Shown piece after piece: positions 37,862 through 46,893 of a stretch of 60,961 nucleotides of DNA; within the stretch, counting starts at the first letter, position 1, and every line of letters starts with the position of its first letter. Origin of the DNA: CAZLWF01 sp031972835. Lineage in GTDB: Bacteria; Patescibacteriota; Minisyncoccia; Phycocordibacterales; UBA9973. Where the stretch lies: NCBI GenBank assembly GCA_031972835.1, contig DALYDX010000002.1:1-60961 (forward strand). The letters are read 5' to 3'. The notes beneath the pieces were generated by a model that ran no database searches, had not been told where the DNA came from, and saw only the letters and a list, made by a program, of their open reading frames with translations. The translations under genes and the position numbers were made by a program.

Positions 37862-37867
37862 ACTATA
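37862..37867 (-). promoter_or_regulatory. -10 box of relA, leaderless arrangement
   Basis: GGC-TATAGT, then TTATAT and ATG on the minus strand: 6 nt between box and start codon. Confidence 0.68.
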
Positions 37868-37883
37868 GCCTATAAATATTTTT

Positions 37884-37912
37884 TTGACAAAAGTCGCTTT
37901 GGGTGGTAAATT
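37884..37912 (+). promoter_or_regulatory. Promoter of the histidine phosphatase gene
   Basis: TTGACA (37884-37889), 17-base spacer, TAAATT (37907-37912). Confidence 0.75.
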
Positions 37913-37929
37913 TTTTAAAATTGTTATTT

Positions 37930-38541
37930 ATGAATATATACATAGCCAGACATGGCGAAAATGAAGACAATGCAAAAGAAATATTGAACGGTCATCGTGA
38001 CCTACCTCTTACAGATAAAGGCTATGAACAAGCAAGGATTCTTGCGGGTAAAATAAAAGAAACCCGGATTAAGTTCGATGCGGTCTACTCATCTCCACTT
38101 GAACGAGCATATGAAACAGGGAGAGTCATAACAAGAGTATTGCGTTTGATGAATCCAGCAATCCACCCTCTGTTGATTGAAAGAGATTTTGGAGTCATGA
38201 CTGGACTTAAAGTTAGTCAAATTGAAGAAGTGTGCGGAAGTCGTATCATTAAAGCTGAGCATATTACATATTTTCTTGATCCACCTGAAGCTGAAACATT
38301 CCCGGATCTGATGAAGCGCGCAAGAGAATTATTGGATTTTTTAAACGAGACACATAGTGAAGATGAAAATATTTTGCTCACATGTCACGGAGATATCGGT
38401 AAAATGATATACGCAGAGTTCTATGGGCTCGACTGGAAAGATGTACTTGTAACTTTTCATTTCGGTAATTGCGACCTGCTTTTGGTTTCTAAAGATTCAC
38501 CAAAAGAAAATGCGCACGTATTTGAATTCAAGAATATTTAA
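37930..38541 (+). CDS. Histidine phosphatase family protein (phosphoglycerate mutase-like)
   Basis: 203 aa from ATG 37930; the frame to 37903 overlaps the -10 box. RHG motif IYIARHGENEDNA with the phosphorylated His about 8, NGHRDLPLTDKGYEQA, VYSSPLERAYET (second Arg/Glu), and the second catalytic His in LTCHGDIGKMIY. This is the branch 1 phosphatase fold (PhoE/CobC/SixA/dPGM group); the substrate is not clear. A terminator follows. Confidence 0.87.
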   Translation: MNIYIARHGENEDNAKEILNGHRDLPLTDKGYEQARILAGKIKETRIKFDAVYSSPLERAYETGRVITRVLRLMNPAIHPLLIERDFGVMTGLKVSQIEEVCGSRIIKAEHITYFLDPPEAETFPDLMKRARELLDFLNETHSEDENILLTCHGDIGKMIYAEFYGLDWKDVLVTFHFGNCDLLLVSKDSPKENAHVFEFKNI

Positions 38542-38544
38542 CCA

Positions 38545-38572
38545 AAAAATCCCGCAATTGCAGGGTTTTAAA
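38545..38572 (+). terminator. Terminator of the histidine phosphatase gene
   Basis: AAATCCCGCAATTGCAGGGTTT, imperfect stem with T/A-rich tail. Confidence 0.7.
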
Positions 38573-38602
38573 TTTTGTGTTATGATATGAAAAAGCAAAA
38601 AA

Positions 38603-38974
38603 ATGAAATCAACCAACACAATGTATATATTTAGGAATCAAAAAGGAGTTCTAGTATATATTTTTTCTGAAGATGAGAATGGATTGAAAAGATCATCATC
38701 TGAATTTGGGGATTATTACGATAATAATTCTAGAAAATTTTCTCCCATTACTAAAATTGAACATATTTCAACCGATAGAATGGCTAGGTATGATTTTGCT
38801 GCACGATTTCGTACATTTGAAAATATAAAGCAATATCAGCAAGATCTGACACCAATATCAAAAGAAGAAGTTTTGGAGGTTTATAGGAAAATAAAACTAT
38901 ATCCTCTCTTGAGAGGACTTGCAGAAACATGGCTTGATATAAAAATAGGAGCGAAAGATGGATTTACTTGTTAA
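38603..38974 (+). CDS. Unknown 123-aa protein
   Basis: Soluble; beta-rich beginning (NTMYIFRNQKGVLVYIFSED), a central part SEFGDYYDNNSRKFSPITK, then helical KEEVLEVYRKIKLYPLLRGL. No family recognised. Free-standing, with own terminator. Promoter unclear; ATGATAT stands about 18 nt before ATG. Confidence 0.55.
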   Translation: MKSTNTMYIFRNQKGVLVYIFSEDENGLKRSSSEFGDYYDNNSRKFSPITKIEHISTDRMARYDFAARFRTFENIKQYQQDLTPISKEEVLEVYRKIKLYPLLRGLAETWLDIKIGAKDGFTC

Positions 38975-38976
38975 AA

Positions 38977-39003
38977 AATTCCCGCAAATTGTGCGGGAAT
39001 TTA
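38977..39003 (+). terminator. Terminator of the 123-aa gene
   Basis: AAATTCCCGCA-aattg-TGCGGGAATTT followed by ATTTTGTTTT. Confidence 0.85.
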
Positions 39004-39054
39004 TTTTGTTTTATTTAATTTATCTGGACGATGGTTTAGCTCCACCTGCGCCTA

Positions 39055-39080
39055 GGCTTCGGCGAGACGAAGCATTTATT
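39055..39080 (+). other. GC-rich hairpin at the topA 3' end
   Basis: GGCTTCG-gcgaga-CGAAGC followed by ATTTATTTTTT. Could back up termination on the plus strand; contains the cttcggc form also present near tRNA-Leu (34658). Confidence 0.5.
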
Positions 39081-41298
39081 TTTTCTCGAGTTTATGGGGA
39101 TTGTGATTTGGACAAGATTTATTACTACATCTCTCTGGTATGGTTTTGGTGCCTTCCATCATAAGGCTTCCGCACATGTCACAGATGCGTCCTGTTGGTT
39201 TTGCTTTGATCGCATTTTTACAATCTGGATAATTTGAACAAGAATAAAATATTCCAAATCTTCCTTTGCGTTCCATCATCTCACCTTTTTTGCATACTGG
39301 GCATTCTACACCAGTCATCTTTTTCTTGCGCTCCTCTTCATCTTCTTTTATGAACTTACATTTTGGATAACGTGAACAGGAGATAAACATTCCAAATCGT
39401 CCTTCGCGGATTACAAGCTTGCCACCACCAGACTTTGTAAGTTCTTTCGGTTTTCCATCTTTATCTACGCCACAGAGTGGGCACGGTTCGCCAATTTCTT
39501 TCGGTCCTTCCATGATCTTACCTTCGATAGTTCGGCCGCCCATACAGTTTGGAAAGTCGCTACAAGATAGGAACTTGCCATTTTTGCCTAACTTGATATA
39601 CATTTCTTTTCCACACACAGGACAAGGGAACTCCTTTGGTCCGTCACCAAGATTTGTGATCTTATCGATCTTGTCTTTTGCTTTTACATCTTTTGTAAAT
39701 GGTCCATAGAAATCTTTTAGGGTTTTTACGTATTCACGTTCTCCGTTTGCGATTTCGTCGAGCTTGTCTTCCATGTCTGCAGTAAATGTATCTGAGATGT
39801 AGTCCATAAAGTTTGCTTCAAGAAAACTTGAAACCACGTCGCCTGTGTCAGTAGGGAAAAGTGTGCGACCTTCTTTGGTGACATATCCGCGTTCCTCGAT
39901 AGTGCGCATGATAGATGCGTATGTAGATGGTCGTCCGATACCACGAGCTTCGAGTTCTTTCACAAGACCAGCTTCAGTATATCTAGATGGGGGTTGTGTT
40001 TCTTTTTCTGTGCTACGCAGATCGACAAGTGCGAGTGTCTCTCCGATAGAAACTTTTGGTAGTTCCACATCTTCTCCACGGGCATCTGTGTCTACAGTGA
40101 GCCAGCCAGGAGAAATAACTCGTGATCCGTTTGCGGTAAAATCTGGGATATCACTATCTATGTTTGCAGTAATCTTTGTGCGTAGAACTTTCGCATCTAC
40201 CATCTGTGATGAAACTGCTCTCTCCCAGATCAGACGATAAAGTTTTTGCTGTTCCTCGTTTGAACCTTCACGGATATTTTCAACATGAGTTGGACGGATA
40301 GCTTCGTGAGCTTCCTGAGCATTTTTGGATTTTGTTTTATATGTATGAGCTTCAGCGTATTCTTTGCCGTATTTTTTTACGATAAGTGCAAGTATTTGAT
40401 CTTGAGCTTGCTTACTCAAGTTGGTTGAATCCGTACGCATATACGATATGTGTCCAGCTTCATAAAGTTTCTGTGCGACTTGCATAGTGCGAGATGGTGA
40501 AAATCCAAGTCTAGTTGAGGCGACTTGTTGGAGTGTTGAAGTAGTGAAAGGTGCACGAGCAGATCTTTTTTGTTCGGTTTCTTTTACATCTATAACTTTC
40601 CATGTTCCTTTTTTACCTTCTGTAAGAATTTTCTCTACGATTTTTTCGTCACGAGGTTCTTCTGTGCAAGACAGAGTTAGGGCGTCTTTTTTTGTAGTTT
40701 TAAAATCTCCATCTATGACCCAGAATTTCTCGGGTATAAATGCACGAATCTCACGTTCACGTTCCATGATAATACGAAGCGCAGGGGACTGTACTCTTCC
40801 AGCTGAAAGTCCATAACGGACTTTTTTCCAGATTAGTCCTGATAGATCATATCCAACGAGGCGGTCCAGTACTCGTCGTGCTTCCTGAGCTTTTACGAGT
40901 TTGTCGTCTATGTCGCGAGGGTGTTTGAGTGCCTCCTCGATTGCTTCTTTTGTGATTTCGTTGAATGCAACGCGCTTGATACCACTTTTAACTTTTTTGT
41001 CAGCATCTAGAATTTGTTTGATATGCCAAGATATCGCCTCGCCTTCGCGGTCCGGGTCAGTTGCGAGTACTATAGAATCTGCCTTGCGAGCGAGAGCCTG
41101 AAGTTCATTTATAACTTTTTCTTTGCCAATAGAATTTTCATAATGGGGAACAAACCCCGCTTCTATATCTATTGCTTTTTTGTTTGATTTTGGAAGATCA
41201 CGAATATGTCCGACAGATGCACGCACGGTAAAAGCACCATCAAGATATTTCTCGATTGTTTTTGCTTTTGATGGGGATTCTACAATTAGAAGTTTCAT
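39076..41298 (-). CDS. topA: DNA topoisomerase I
   Basis: Type IA topoisomerase, 740 aa. TOPRIM with LLIVESPSKAKTIEKYL and VLATDPDREGEAISWH (acidic triad), VGYDLSGLIWKKV, GRVQSPALRI, and the active Tyr in ISYMRTDSTNLS (about Y296). EARGIGRPSTYASIM follows. The C-terminus carries four C4 zinc-ribbon units beginning at CPVCGKEMYIKLG, CPLCGVDKDGKPK, CPVCKKGEMMERKG and CDMCGSLMMEG. Its -10 box TATAAT lies near 41380 on the minus strand, giving a leader of about 75 nt. With gyrA in the window, both supercoiling directions are represented. Confidence 0.96.
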   Translation of the reverse strand: MKLLIVESPSKAKTIEKYLDGAFTVRASVGHIRDLPKSNKKAIDIEAGFVPHYENSIGKEKVINELQALARKADSIVLATDPDREGEAISWHIKQILDADKKVKSGIKRVAFNEITKEAIEEALKHPRDIDDKLVKAQEARRVLDRLVGYDLSGLIWKKVRYGLSAGRVQSPALRIIMEREREIRAFIPEKFWVIDGDFKTTKKDALTLSCTEEPRDEKIVEKILTEGKKGTWKVIDVKETEQKRSARAPFTTSTLQQVASTRLGFSPSRTMQVAQKLYEAGHISYMRTDSTNLSKQAQDQILALIVKKYGKEYAEAHTYKTKSKNAQEAHEAIRPTHVENIREGSNEEQQKLYRLIWERAVSSQMVDAKVLRTKITANIDSDIPDFTANGSRVISPGWLTVDTDARGEDVELPKVSIGETLALVDLRSTEKETQPPSRYTEAGLVKELEARGIGRPSTYASIMRTIEERGYVTKEGRTLFPTDTGDVVSSFLEANFMDYISDTFTADMEDKLDEIANGEREYVKTLKDFYGPFTKDVKAKDKIDKITNLGDGPKEFPCPVCGKEMYIKLGKNGKFLSCSDFPNCMGGRTIEGKIMEGPKEIGEPCPLCGVDKDGKPKELTKSGGGKLVIREGRFGMFISCSRYPKCKFIKEDEEERKKKMTGVECPVCKKGEMMERKGRFGIFYSCSNYPDCKNAIKAKPTGRICDMCGSLMMEGTKTIPERCSNKSCPNHNPHKLEKK

Positions 41299-41398
41299 AT
41301 ATTTATTGCTTATATATTAAACACATATAAGCATGTTGCTAAATTAGTACCACGCTTCAATTTTTTTAGCAAATATTATACCTTGAATAAAAAAATAA

Positions 41399-41420
41399 AA
41401 AGCAGGAATAATTCCTGCTT
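41399..41420 (-). terminator. Terminator of the 100-aa gene
   Basis: AAAGCAGGAAT/ATTCCTGCTTT perfect stem with T-rich tail on the minus strand. Confidence 0.87.
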
Positions 41421-41427
41421 TAAAATA

Positions 41428-41730
41428 TTATGTTACACCGTACCAGTGTTTTCCTTCCACAATCATTTTTAACGTTTCATCGGATATTTCTATGTTTCCA
41501 ATTATTCCGTTTTCAGTAATATCTAATGCTCCTTCGACAATAACATGCTCATTTGAATCAAGTACTGGATCAAGGTACTCTGCACTAAAAATTATGCGGA
41601 TAGGCTTTGCTTTTATAATTTTTTTGAAAGTAACATTTTTTAAAGTAATAACCCTTGTGAGGTTTTCCTTTAACTTATCTTTTATTTCTACGTTTAAAGA
41701 TTTTAACGCAAGGATTTGTATTTTTTCCAT
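41428..41730 (-). CDS. Unknown 100-aa protein
   Basis: Soluble, about half beta: MEKIQILALKSLNVEIKDKL, TLKNVTFKKIIKAKPIRIIF, EHVIVEGALDITENGIIGNI. No family recognised. Its promoter stands directly behind the terminator of the upstream gene, like the SPFH-like gene at 14.5 kb. Confidence 0.55.
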   Translation of the reverse strand: MEKIQILALKSLNVEIKDKLKENLTRVITLKNVTFKKIIKAKPIRIIFSAEYLDPVLDSNEHVIVEGALDITENGIIGNIEISDETLKMIVEGKHWYGVT

Positions 41731-41749
41731 GTTAAATTTATTTGTTTTT

Positions 41750-41778
41750 ACATTACAGGTACTTTATGAATTTGTCAA
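41750..41778 (-). promoter_or_regulatory. Promoter of the 100-aa gene
   Basis: TTGACA (41778-41773), 17-base spacer, TG-TAATGT (41755-41750). Confidence 0.75.
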
Positions 41779-41782
41779 ACAA

Positions 41783-41807
41783 AAATCACACATATTGTGT
41801 GATTTAA
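41783..41807 (-). terminator. Terminator of the 127-aa gene
   Basis: AAATCACACA/TGTGTGATTTTTG on the minus strand; ends 4 bases before the next -35. Confidence 0.85.
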
Positions 41808-41809
41808 AA

Positions 41810-42193
41810 TTATGCTAATTTAAGAACTTTTTTGACTCTCATGTCGTATGAATAGAAGTCTTCATGTCCAATTCTTGACTCCAAGAAAAAGCTCAGTCTT
41901 TGCCAATAATCAGATACTTTTCCGTCGATATCTCCATTTTCTAGATATGCTAGCAAACTATCCAAACAATTCTTTCTTTGCTCGAGACTTATATCTGGCC
42001 ATCCCTGGTCTTTCGAAAATTTGCGTTTCAGATCTATGTATTTAATAAATTCATTATCGGCAGCTTCTGCCAACACACGCTTTCTTTTTAATTTCTTGAT
42101 TTTTGCAATACTTCCCTTTGTATATTGATACAATACGAGAAAAATTATAATTCCTGGTATTACATCTATAATAATGAAATCTGGTAAATGCAT
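41810..42193 (-). CDS. Small single-pass membrane protein, unknown
   Basis: 127 aa. One N-terminal TM (about residues 6-24, FIIIDVIPGIIIFLVLYQY), a very basic stretch (AKIKKLKRKRV) that would keep the rest in the cytoplasm, then a helical domain with DLKRKFSKDQGWPDISLEQR and YWQRLSFFLESRIGHEDFYS. No family recognised. Confidence 0.6.
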   Translation of the reverse strand: MHLPDFIIIDVIPGIIIFLVLYQYTKGSIAKIKKLKRKRVLAEAADNEFIKYIDLKRKFSKDQGWPDISLEQRKNCLDSLLAYLENGDIDGKVSDYWQRLSFFLESRIGHEDFYSYDMRVKKVLKLA

Positions 42194-42239
42194 AAGTAAC
42201 TTTTTTTACTTTTTACCATACCAAGTACTTTTTAGCAAA

Positions 42240-43100
42240 TTAGACCCTTCTGATCTCTCCCATCTCTTCTTTTATCAAACCTTTTATTTCAAGTACCGAG
42301 AGCAGTGCATTTGTTTCAGATATAGGTCTTGCTAGTGCACGAACAAGCTCGTCGCGTGGAATTGGTTCTCGGATTAGATCTAGTATTGAACGCTCTTCAT
42401 CTGAACAATCAGACAAGTCACGATCTACCGCCTTGTTTTCATCAGATGTGAATCCTAAGGCCTCGAGCAATTCCTTTGGGTTTGTAATTGGTGTTGCACC
42501 AAGTCTCAAAAGTGAATTTGTACCTTTAGACATTTGTGAAAATATAGAGCCCGGTATGACAAGTACGTCTCTATTGTATTCGGTGGCAAGCCTAGCTGTG
42601 ATACGAGTACCGGATTTGTCTTCAGCTTCTATTATAAGTACTGCGCGGGCAATACCTGCCATAAGACGGTTGCGACGAGGGAAGGTCCACATAGCAGCTG
42701 GTTGTTCAGGTTCAAGTTCTGAAAGTAGACAACCACCATGTTCTATTATTGTATCTGCCAGATTGCGATTGCTCGATGGATAGAGAAATTTGTTAGATAG
42801 ACCTGATCCCGGGAAGGCAACTGTCTTGAGTCCTGCCTTCATAGCAGATTTATGTGCGATGGTATCTATACCAAGCGCTAGACCAGACACTATTACAATA
42901 GGATAGCCTTGCATACCCGCTATGAGCATCTCGCATGCATCACGTCCGTAGGTAGTATATTTGCGCGATCCAACAATTGTGAGATATATAGATCCTGTTG
43001 GAGGTAGGGAGCCTCTTATATATAGAGTCTTTGGAGGTTCAGGAATTTCCGTGAGTCCGATTGGAAAATCTCTGGCTTCAATTTTTTTGATACTATCCAT
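42240..43100 (-). CDS. dprA: DNA processing protein DprA/Smf
   Basis: Loads RecA on incoming single-stranded DNA during natural transformation. 286 aa. Rossmann core typical of DprA: TIVGSRKYTTYGRDACEML, VIVSGLALGIDTIAHKSAM, AFPGSGL, ADTIIEHGGCLLSELEP, PRRNRLMAGIARAVLIIEA and KSGTRITARLATEYNRDVL. The C-terminal about 60 residues form a winged-helix-like domain (DLIREPIPRDELVRAL). CPR commonly keep DprA with ComEC and pili, and the pilin-like cluster of this window fits DNA uptake as one possible job. Confidence 0.93.
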   Translation of the reverse strand: MDSIKKIEARDFPIGLTEIPEPPKTLYIRGSLPPTGSIYLTIVGSRKYTTYGRDACEMLIAGMQGYPIVIVSGLALGIDTIAHKSAMKAGLKTVAFPGSGLSNKFLYPSSNRNLADTIIEHGGCLLSELEPEQPAAMWTFPRRNRLMAGIARAVLIIEAEDKSGTRITARLATEYNRDVLVIPGSIFSQMSKGTNSLLRLGATPITNPKELLEALGFTSDENKAVDRDLSDCSDEERSILDLIREPIPRDELVRALARPISETNALLSVLEIKGLIKEEMGEIRRV

Positions 43101-43153
43101 AATGTTTACTTCGATGAGTTTTTTTTATACAATCAGACAAAAGTATAAAACAA

Positions 43154-43465
43154 ATGGTAAGGAAAATAAACATCACTCCTTTGCCAAAAAAGAAATTGGA
43201 AAGGATAAATGGTGGCGATGTTGTAGATTTTGTAGAAAAAGAGGGCTGGGTTGGTTTTTGTATCTTTGTAGAATTTGAGGATGGAAGAATTATAGATAAA
43301 AAGACTTCAGTTCCACTCAATTCTGAGACAGAGCTTACTCCAGCTTATTATTTTACGGTAGGTATAGAAGTACTCGCTTCTGTGCTCGGCGCTGAATACA
43401 ATTTTATTCATCAAAAAAAAGACTTTACAAAGTCTGGTAATATCCACGAAAATTATGAGAATTAA
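43154..43465 (+). CDS. Unknown 103-aa protein
   Basis: Soluble, basic N-terminus (MVRKINITPLPKKKLERING), then GDVVDFVEKEGWVGFCIFVEFEDG and SETELTPAYYFTVGIEVLAS. Divergent from dprA; TATAAA stands 4 nt before ATG. No family recognised. Terminator follows. Confidence 0.55.
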   Translation: MVRKINITPLPKKKLERINGGDVVDFVEKEGWVGFCIFVEFEDGRIIDKKTSVPLNSETELTPAYYFTVGIEVLASVLGAEYNFIHQKKDFTKSGNIHENYEN

Positions 43466-43490
43466 AGCTCCAAGCCCGGGAGCTTTTTTA
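43464..43490 (+). terminator. Terminator of the 103-aa gene
   Basis: AAAGCTCC-aagccc-GGGAGCTTTTTTATTTT. Confidence 0.87.
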
Positions 43491-43518
43491 TTTTGAAACA
43501 TTTTGCTATAGTTTGAGA

Positions 43519-44835
43519 ATGCTAGATATAAAATTCATCCGAGAAAATAAAGATATAGTAAAAAGTGCAATACAAAAGAAACATGCTGATGTTGATGTAG
43601 ACGGCCTACTTCTACTTGATGAAAAAAGACTTGAACTTTCAAAAATATGTGAAGGATTGCGTGCTGAACAAAATACAGCTTCAAAACATATTGCTATTGA
43701 GCGTGATGAAGCCAAGCGAAATCAGATGATTGCTGAGATGAAGATAATCAAAGATGATTTTGAGAAACAAGAAGCTGAACTTCGAGAGGTTATGGATGCT
43801 TGGCAAAAGACAATGTTGAAGATTCCAAATATACCATCTGTAGATACCCCAGAAGGCGAAGATGATGGCGGTAATCTTGTAATAAGAGAGTGGGGAGAGA
43901 AGCCGGTCTTTTCTTTCACTCCAAAAGAACACTTTGAAATAGGAAAAGCACTAGGGATTATAGATACTGAGACCGCAACAGAAGTTGCTTCTTCTAGGTT
44001 TGCATACTTGAAAGGAGATTTAGTTTTGATGCAGTTTGCATTGATACAGATGTGTCTGGAAATTCTTACAAACAAAGAAACTTTAGAAAATATTGCAAAA
44101 TCTTCGGGTGTGTCGATCGATGTCAGTGCATTTACCCCGGTGATACCTCCAGTATTTGTGAGACCTGTTGTTCAGGCAAAGATGGCGCGTTTTATGGGCG
44201 CAGAAAATCATTATATGTTTCCAGAAGATGATCTTATGCTCGTAGGTTCTGCAGAACATACTCTCGGTAGTATGTATATGGACAAGATAATAGACGAGGC
44301 AGATCTTCCGATTCGTCTTGCTGGATACTCAACAGCATTTAGACGTGAGGCTGGAACATATGGTAAAGATACAAATGGAATATTACGTCAGCATCAATTC
44401 GACAAATTGGAGATGGAGATTTTCTCGCTACCAGAAAACTCTATGCAAGAACAGAATTTTTTGGTTGCAATCCAAGAACATATTTTACAAAAGCTAAATA
44501 TTCCTTATCAGGTACTTGCAGTATGTTCAGGGGATATGGGATTTCCAGATTATCGACAGATGGATATAAATTCTTGGATGCCTGGACAGGATAAATATCG
44601 AGAAACTCATAGTGCAGACCTAACAGGAAATTTTCAAGCAAGAAGATTAAACACTAGAGTAAGACGTGCCGATGGAAAGATAGAACCAGTACATATGAAC
44701 GATGCTACAGCGGTTGCTGTTGGGCGAACACTTATCGCTATTATAGAAAACTATCAGCAAGAGGATGGAACTATAAAAATTCCCGAAGTTTTGAAACCTT
44801 ACATAGGAGGTAGAGAGTTTATTGGAAAGAAATAA
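43519..44835 (+). CDS. serS: Seryl-tRNA synthetase
   Basis: 438 aa from ATG 43519; the track-like TTG six bases earlier lies between the -10 and the ATG. Long antiparallel coiled-coil arm (about 10-105, which binds the tRNA-Ser long arm), MLVGSAEHTLGSMYMDKIIDE, motif 2 AFRREAGTYGKDTNGILRQH ... FDKLEM and motif 3 TAVAVGRTLIAIIENYQ. TATAGT ends 6 nt before ATG, a leaderless arrangement. Followed by ftsQ-like and dus genes in the same direction with small gaps. Confidence 0.96.
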   Translation: MLDIKFIRENKDIVKSAIQKKHADVDVDGLLLLDEKRLELSKICEGLRAEQNTASKHIAIERDEAKRNQMIAEMKIIKDDFEKQEAELREVMDAWQKTMLKIPNIPSVDTPEGEDDGGNLVIREWGEKPVFSFTPKEHFEIGKALGIIDTETATEVASSRFAYLKGDLVLMQFALIQMCLEILTNKETLENIAKSSGVSIDVSAFTPVIPPVFVRPVVQAKMARFMGAENHYMFPEDDLMLVGSAEHTLGSMYMDKIIDEADLPIRLAGYSTAFRREAGTYGKDTNGILRQHQFDKLEMEIFSLPENSMQEQNFLVAIQEHILQKLNIPYQVLAVCSGDMGFPDYRQMDINSWMPGQDKYRETHSADLTGNFQARRLNTRVRRADGKIEPVHMNDATAVAVGRTLIAIIENYQQEDGTIKIPEVLKPYIGGREFIGKK

Positions 44836-44846
44836 ATTGTTTTTTC

Positions 44847-45740
44847 ATGGACAATAAAAGAGTCGTATTGAAACCGTCTCATATAGCAATACGTGAACGG
44901 AAAGCCAGAAGACGCCGTTCGTATTTTTTTATTGCCAGCATACTTATATTTTTAGGTATTTTGTCTTTTCTTTCACATCTGCGTTCCATAAATATTTCAA
45001 ATGTGATAGTAGAAGGCAATCGTATAAGTAGTGTCCGAGATATAACCAAGTCTGTGAATAGTACTGTGGATGGAAATTATTTATTTATATTCTCTAAATC
45101 AAATATTTTTATATTCTCTAAATCAAATATAGAGAAGAGTCTGCTTTCCGAATACCCTCGACTAGAATCAGTTTCAGTATCAAGACTTGGATTCAATGGT
45201 ATAAAAGTGGATATAAAAGAACGTGAAGGTCAGTATCTGTGGTGTGGTTATTTGGACGAAGAGAATAACATAGACCCAGAATCAACATGTTATTTTGTAG
45301 ACCAGGAAGGCTATATATTTGGTACATCGCCATATTTTTCTGGTAATGCATATTTCAAATTTTATGGATCTGAAACTATAAATCGTACACTTAATCCAGT
45401 GGGTCAGAATGTGACAGAGAAGGCCAGGTTTATTGAGCTTATGCGTGTGGTTTATGGATTGGAAAGACTGGATATAATTCCTGAGTCTATAAAAATACAG
45501 GACAACGGAGAATACAATATAGTCTTGGCAAAGATAGACAACAATCAATCAACTAAAACATTTATTATTTTTTCACGAGAAAATAACCTAGAGGAATCTT
45601 TGGAAAATTTCCGCGTTGCTCTCTCATCTGTTGACTTTAAAAGACAGTTTGACGAAGAGCGTTCAAACTTGTTATATATAGACCTGAGATTTAAAGATAA
45701 AGTCTACTATAAATTTAGACCTAAAACAGCAACTTTTTAA
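44847..45740 (+). CDS. FtsQ/DivIB-like cell division protein with in-frame duplication
   Basis: 297 aa. Basic cytoplasmic N-terminus (RERKARRRRS), one TM (about 26-43), then a POTRA-like domain (SINISNVIVEGNRISSVRDI, VSVSRLGFNGIKVDIKERE) and a beta domain (CYFVDQEGYIFGTSPYFSG). This matches FtsQ/DivIB, which links the division complex to the cell wall synthesis machinery. An 8-residue piece, FIFSKSNI, is doubled in tandem (residues 80-87 and 88-95). It begins 11 bp after serS and ends 1 bp before dus. Confidence 0.75.
   Translation: MDNKRVVLKPSHIAIRERKARRRRSYFFIASILIFLGILSFLSHLRSINISNVIVEGNRISSVRDITKSVNSTVDGNYLFIFSKSNIFIFSKSNIEKSLLSEYPRLESVSVSRLGFNGIKVDIKEREGQYLWCGYLDEENNIDPESTCYFVDQEGYIFGTSPYFSGNAYFKFYGSETINRTLNPVGQNVTEKARFIELMRVVYGLERLDIIPESIKIQDNGEYNIVLAKIDNNQSTKTFIIFSRENNLEESLENFRVALSSVDFKRQFDEERSNLLYIDLRFKDKVYYKFRPKTATF
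45084..45131 (+). repeat. 24-bp tandem duplication inside the ftsQ-like gene
   Basis: 45084-45107 and 45108-45131 differ in one base only. In frame, encoding FIFSKSNI twice. Confidence 0.93.
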
Positions 45741-45741
45741 A

Positions 45742-46770
45742 ATGAAAAATAAAGATAAAAGTAAAAGTGAGAATTTTTGGCGTGACTTACCTCGTCCGTT
45801 TTTTTGTCTTGCGCCTATGGCAGATGTGACCGATGCTGCGTTTCGAGATATTATAGCCAAATATTCTAGGCATGGAGAGTCCGGCGGGGGGCCTGATGTT
45901 TTTTGGACTGAGTTTGTTTCAGCTGACGGGCTTATGAGTGAAGGCAGGGAAGTTTTGAAAGTTGATTTTCAATATAGTGAGCGTGAACATCCAATCGTGG
46001 CGCAAATCTTCGGATCAAATCTCGAAAATATGCGCGGTGCGGCAAAGCTCTGTGCTGATCTAGGTTTTGATGGAGTAGATATAAATATGGGTTGTCCAGA
46101 TAAATCGATCGAAAAGCAAGGAGCAGGAGCGGGTCATATGAAAGATCCAGATCATGCAGTGCTTGTGATCAGGGCTGTAAAAGAAGGCATTAAAGATAGC
46201 GGTAGAAATATTCCAGTGTCCGTAAAAACTAGAATTGGTTATAACAAGAATAGTATAAATGAATGGATACCAAAACTTTTAGGTGAGGGTTTGGGAGCTT
46301 TGACGATTCACGCACGAACCAGAAAAGAGATGTCTCTAGTTCCTGCACGATGGGAACATGTGCGTGAAGTTGTAGAGATCAGAGATAGGATGGGTGTCGA
46401 TACTCTAATCATAGGCAATGGAGATCTGAAAGATCTAGATGATGCCAGAGAAAAGGTTGGTACCTCACACGCTGACGGAGCAATGCTCGGACGTGCGATA
46501 TTTGGTAACCCTTGGCTTTTTGATTTAAATAAAAAATCTGTAAGTCTAGAAGAAAAATTACATGTCATGATGGAGCATACTGAGCTTTTTGAGCGTGAAC
46601 TTGGTGGGGTAAAGAATTTTGCAATTATGAAGAAACATTACAAAGCTTATGTAAATGGTTTTGATGGTGCAAAAGAGCTTAGGGTGAAACTTATGGATGA
46701 AGCAAAGGATGCGAGCATGGTGAAAGAGATTGTGGAAAACTTCCTTGCGGAGCATACAAATCTGCTATAA
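45742..46770 (+). CDS. dus: tRNA-dihydrouridine synthase
   Basis: FMN-dependent reduction of uridines in the D-loop. 342 aa. TIM barrel with FCLAPMADVTDAAFRDI, IVAQIFGSN, DGVDINMGCPDKSIEKQGAG (catalytic Cys about 117), VSVKTRIGY, LTIHARTRKEM, IIGNGDLKD and GAMLGRAIFGNPWLF. The N-terminal insert with FWTEFVSADGLMSEGR suggests the DusB/DusC-like bacterial branch. Starts 1 bp after the ftsQ-like gene. Confidence 0.93.
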   Translation: MKNKDKSKSENFWRDLPRPFFCLAPMADVTDAAFRDIIAKYSRHGESGGGPDVFWTEFVSADGLMSEGREVLKVDFQYSEREHPIVAQIFGSNLENMRGAAKLCADLGFDGVDINMGCPDKSIEKQGAGAGHMKDPDHAVLVIRAVKEGIKDSGRNIPVSVKTRIGYNKNSINEWIPKLLGEGLGALTIHARTRKEMSLVPARWEHVREVVEIRDRMGVDTLIIGNGDLKDLDDAREKVGTSHADGAMLGRAIFGNPWLFDLNKKSVSLEEKLHVMMEHTELFERELGGVKNFAIMKKHYKAYVNGFDGAKELRVKLMDEAKDASMVKEIVENFLAEHTNLL

Positions 46771-46831
46771 TAGTACCAATGTGCTATAAGATTTATCAAA
46801 AATGTTTTTGTCGACCGTTTTTGATTTTTCG

Positions 46832-46866
46832 CAAAAATACCTCCCAGTAACATGGGAGGTATTTTT
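46832..46866 (+). terminator. Terminator of the serS-ftsQ-dus run
   Basis: AAAAATACCTCCC-agtaacat-GGGAGGTATTTTTG. Confidence 0.9.
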
Positions 46867-46893
46867 GTATTATAAATATTAGAAGAAATAAAT

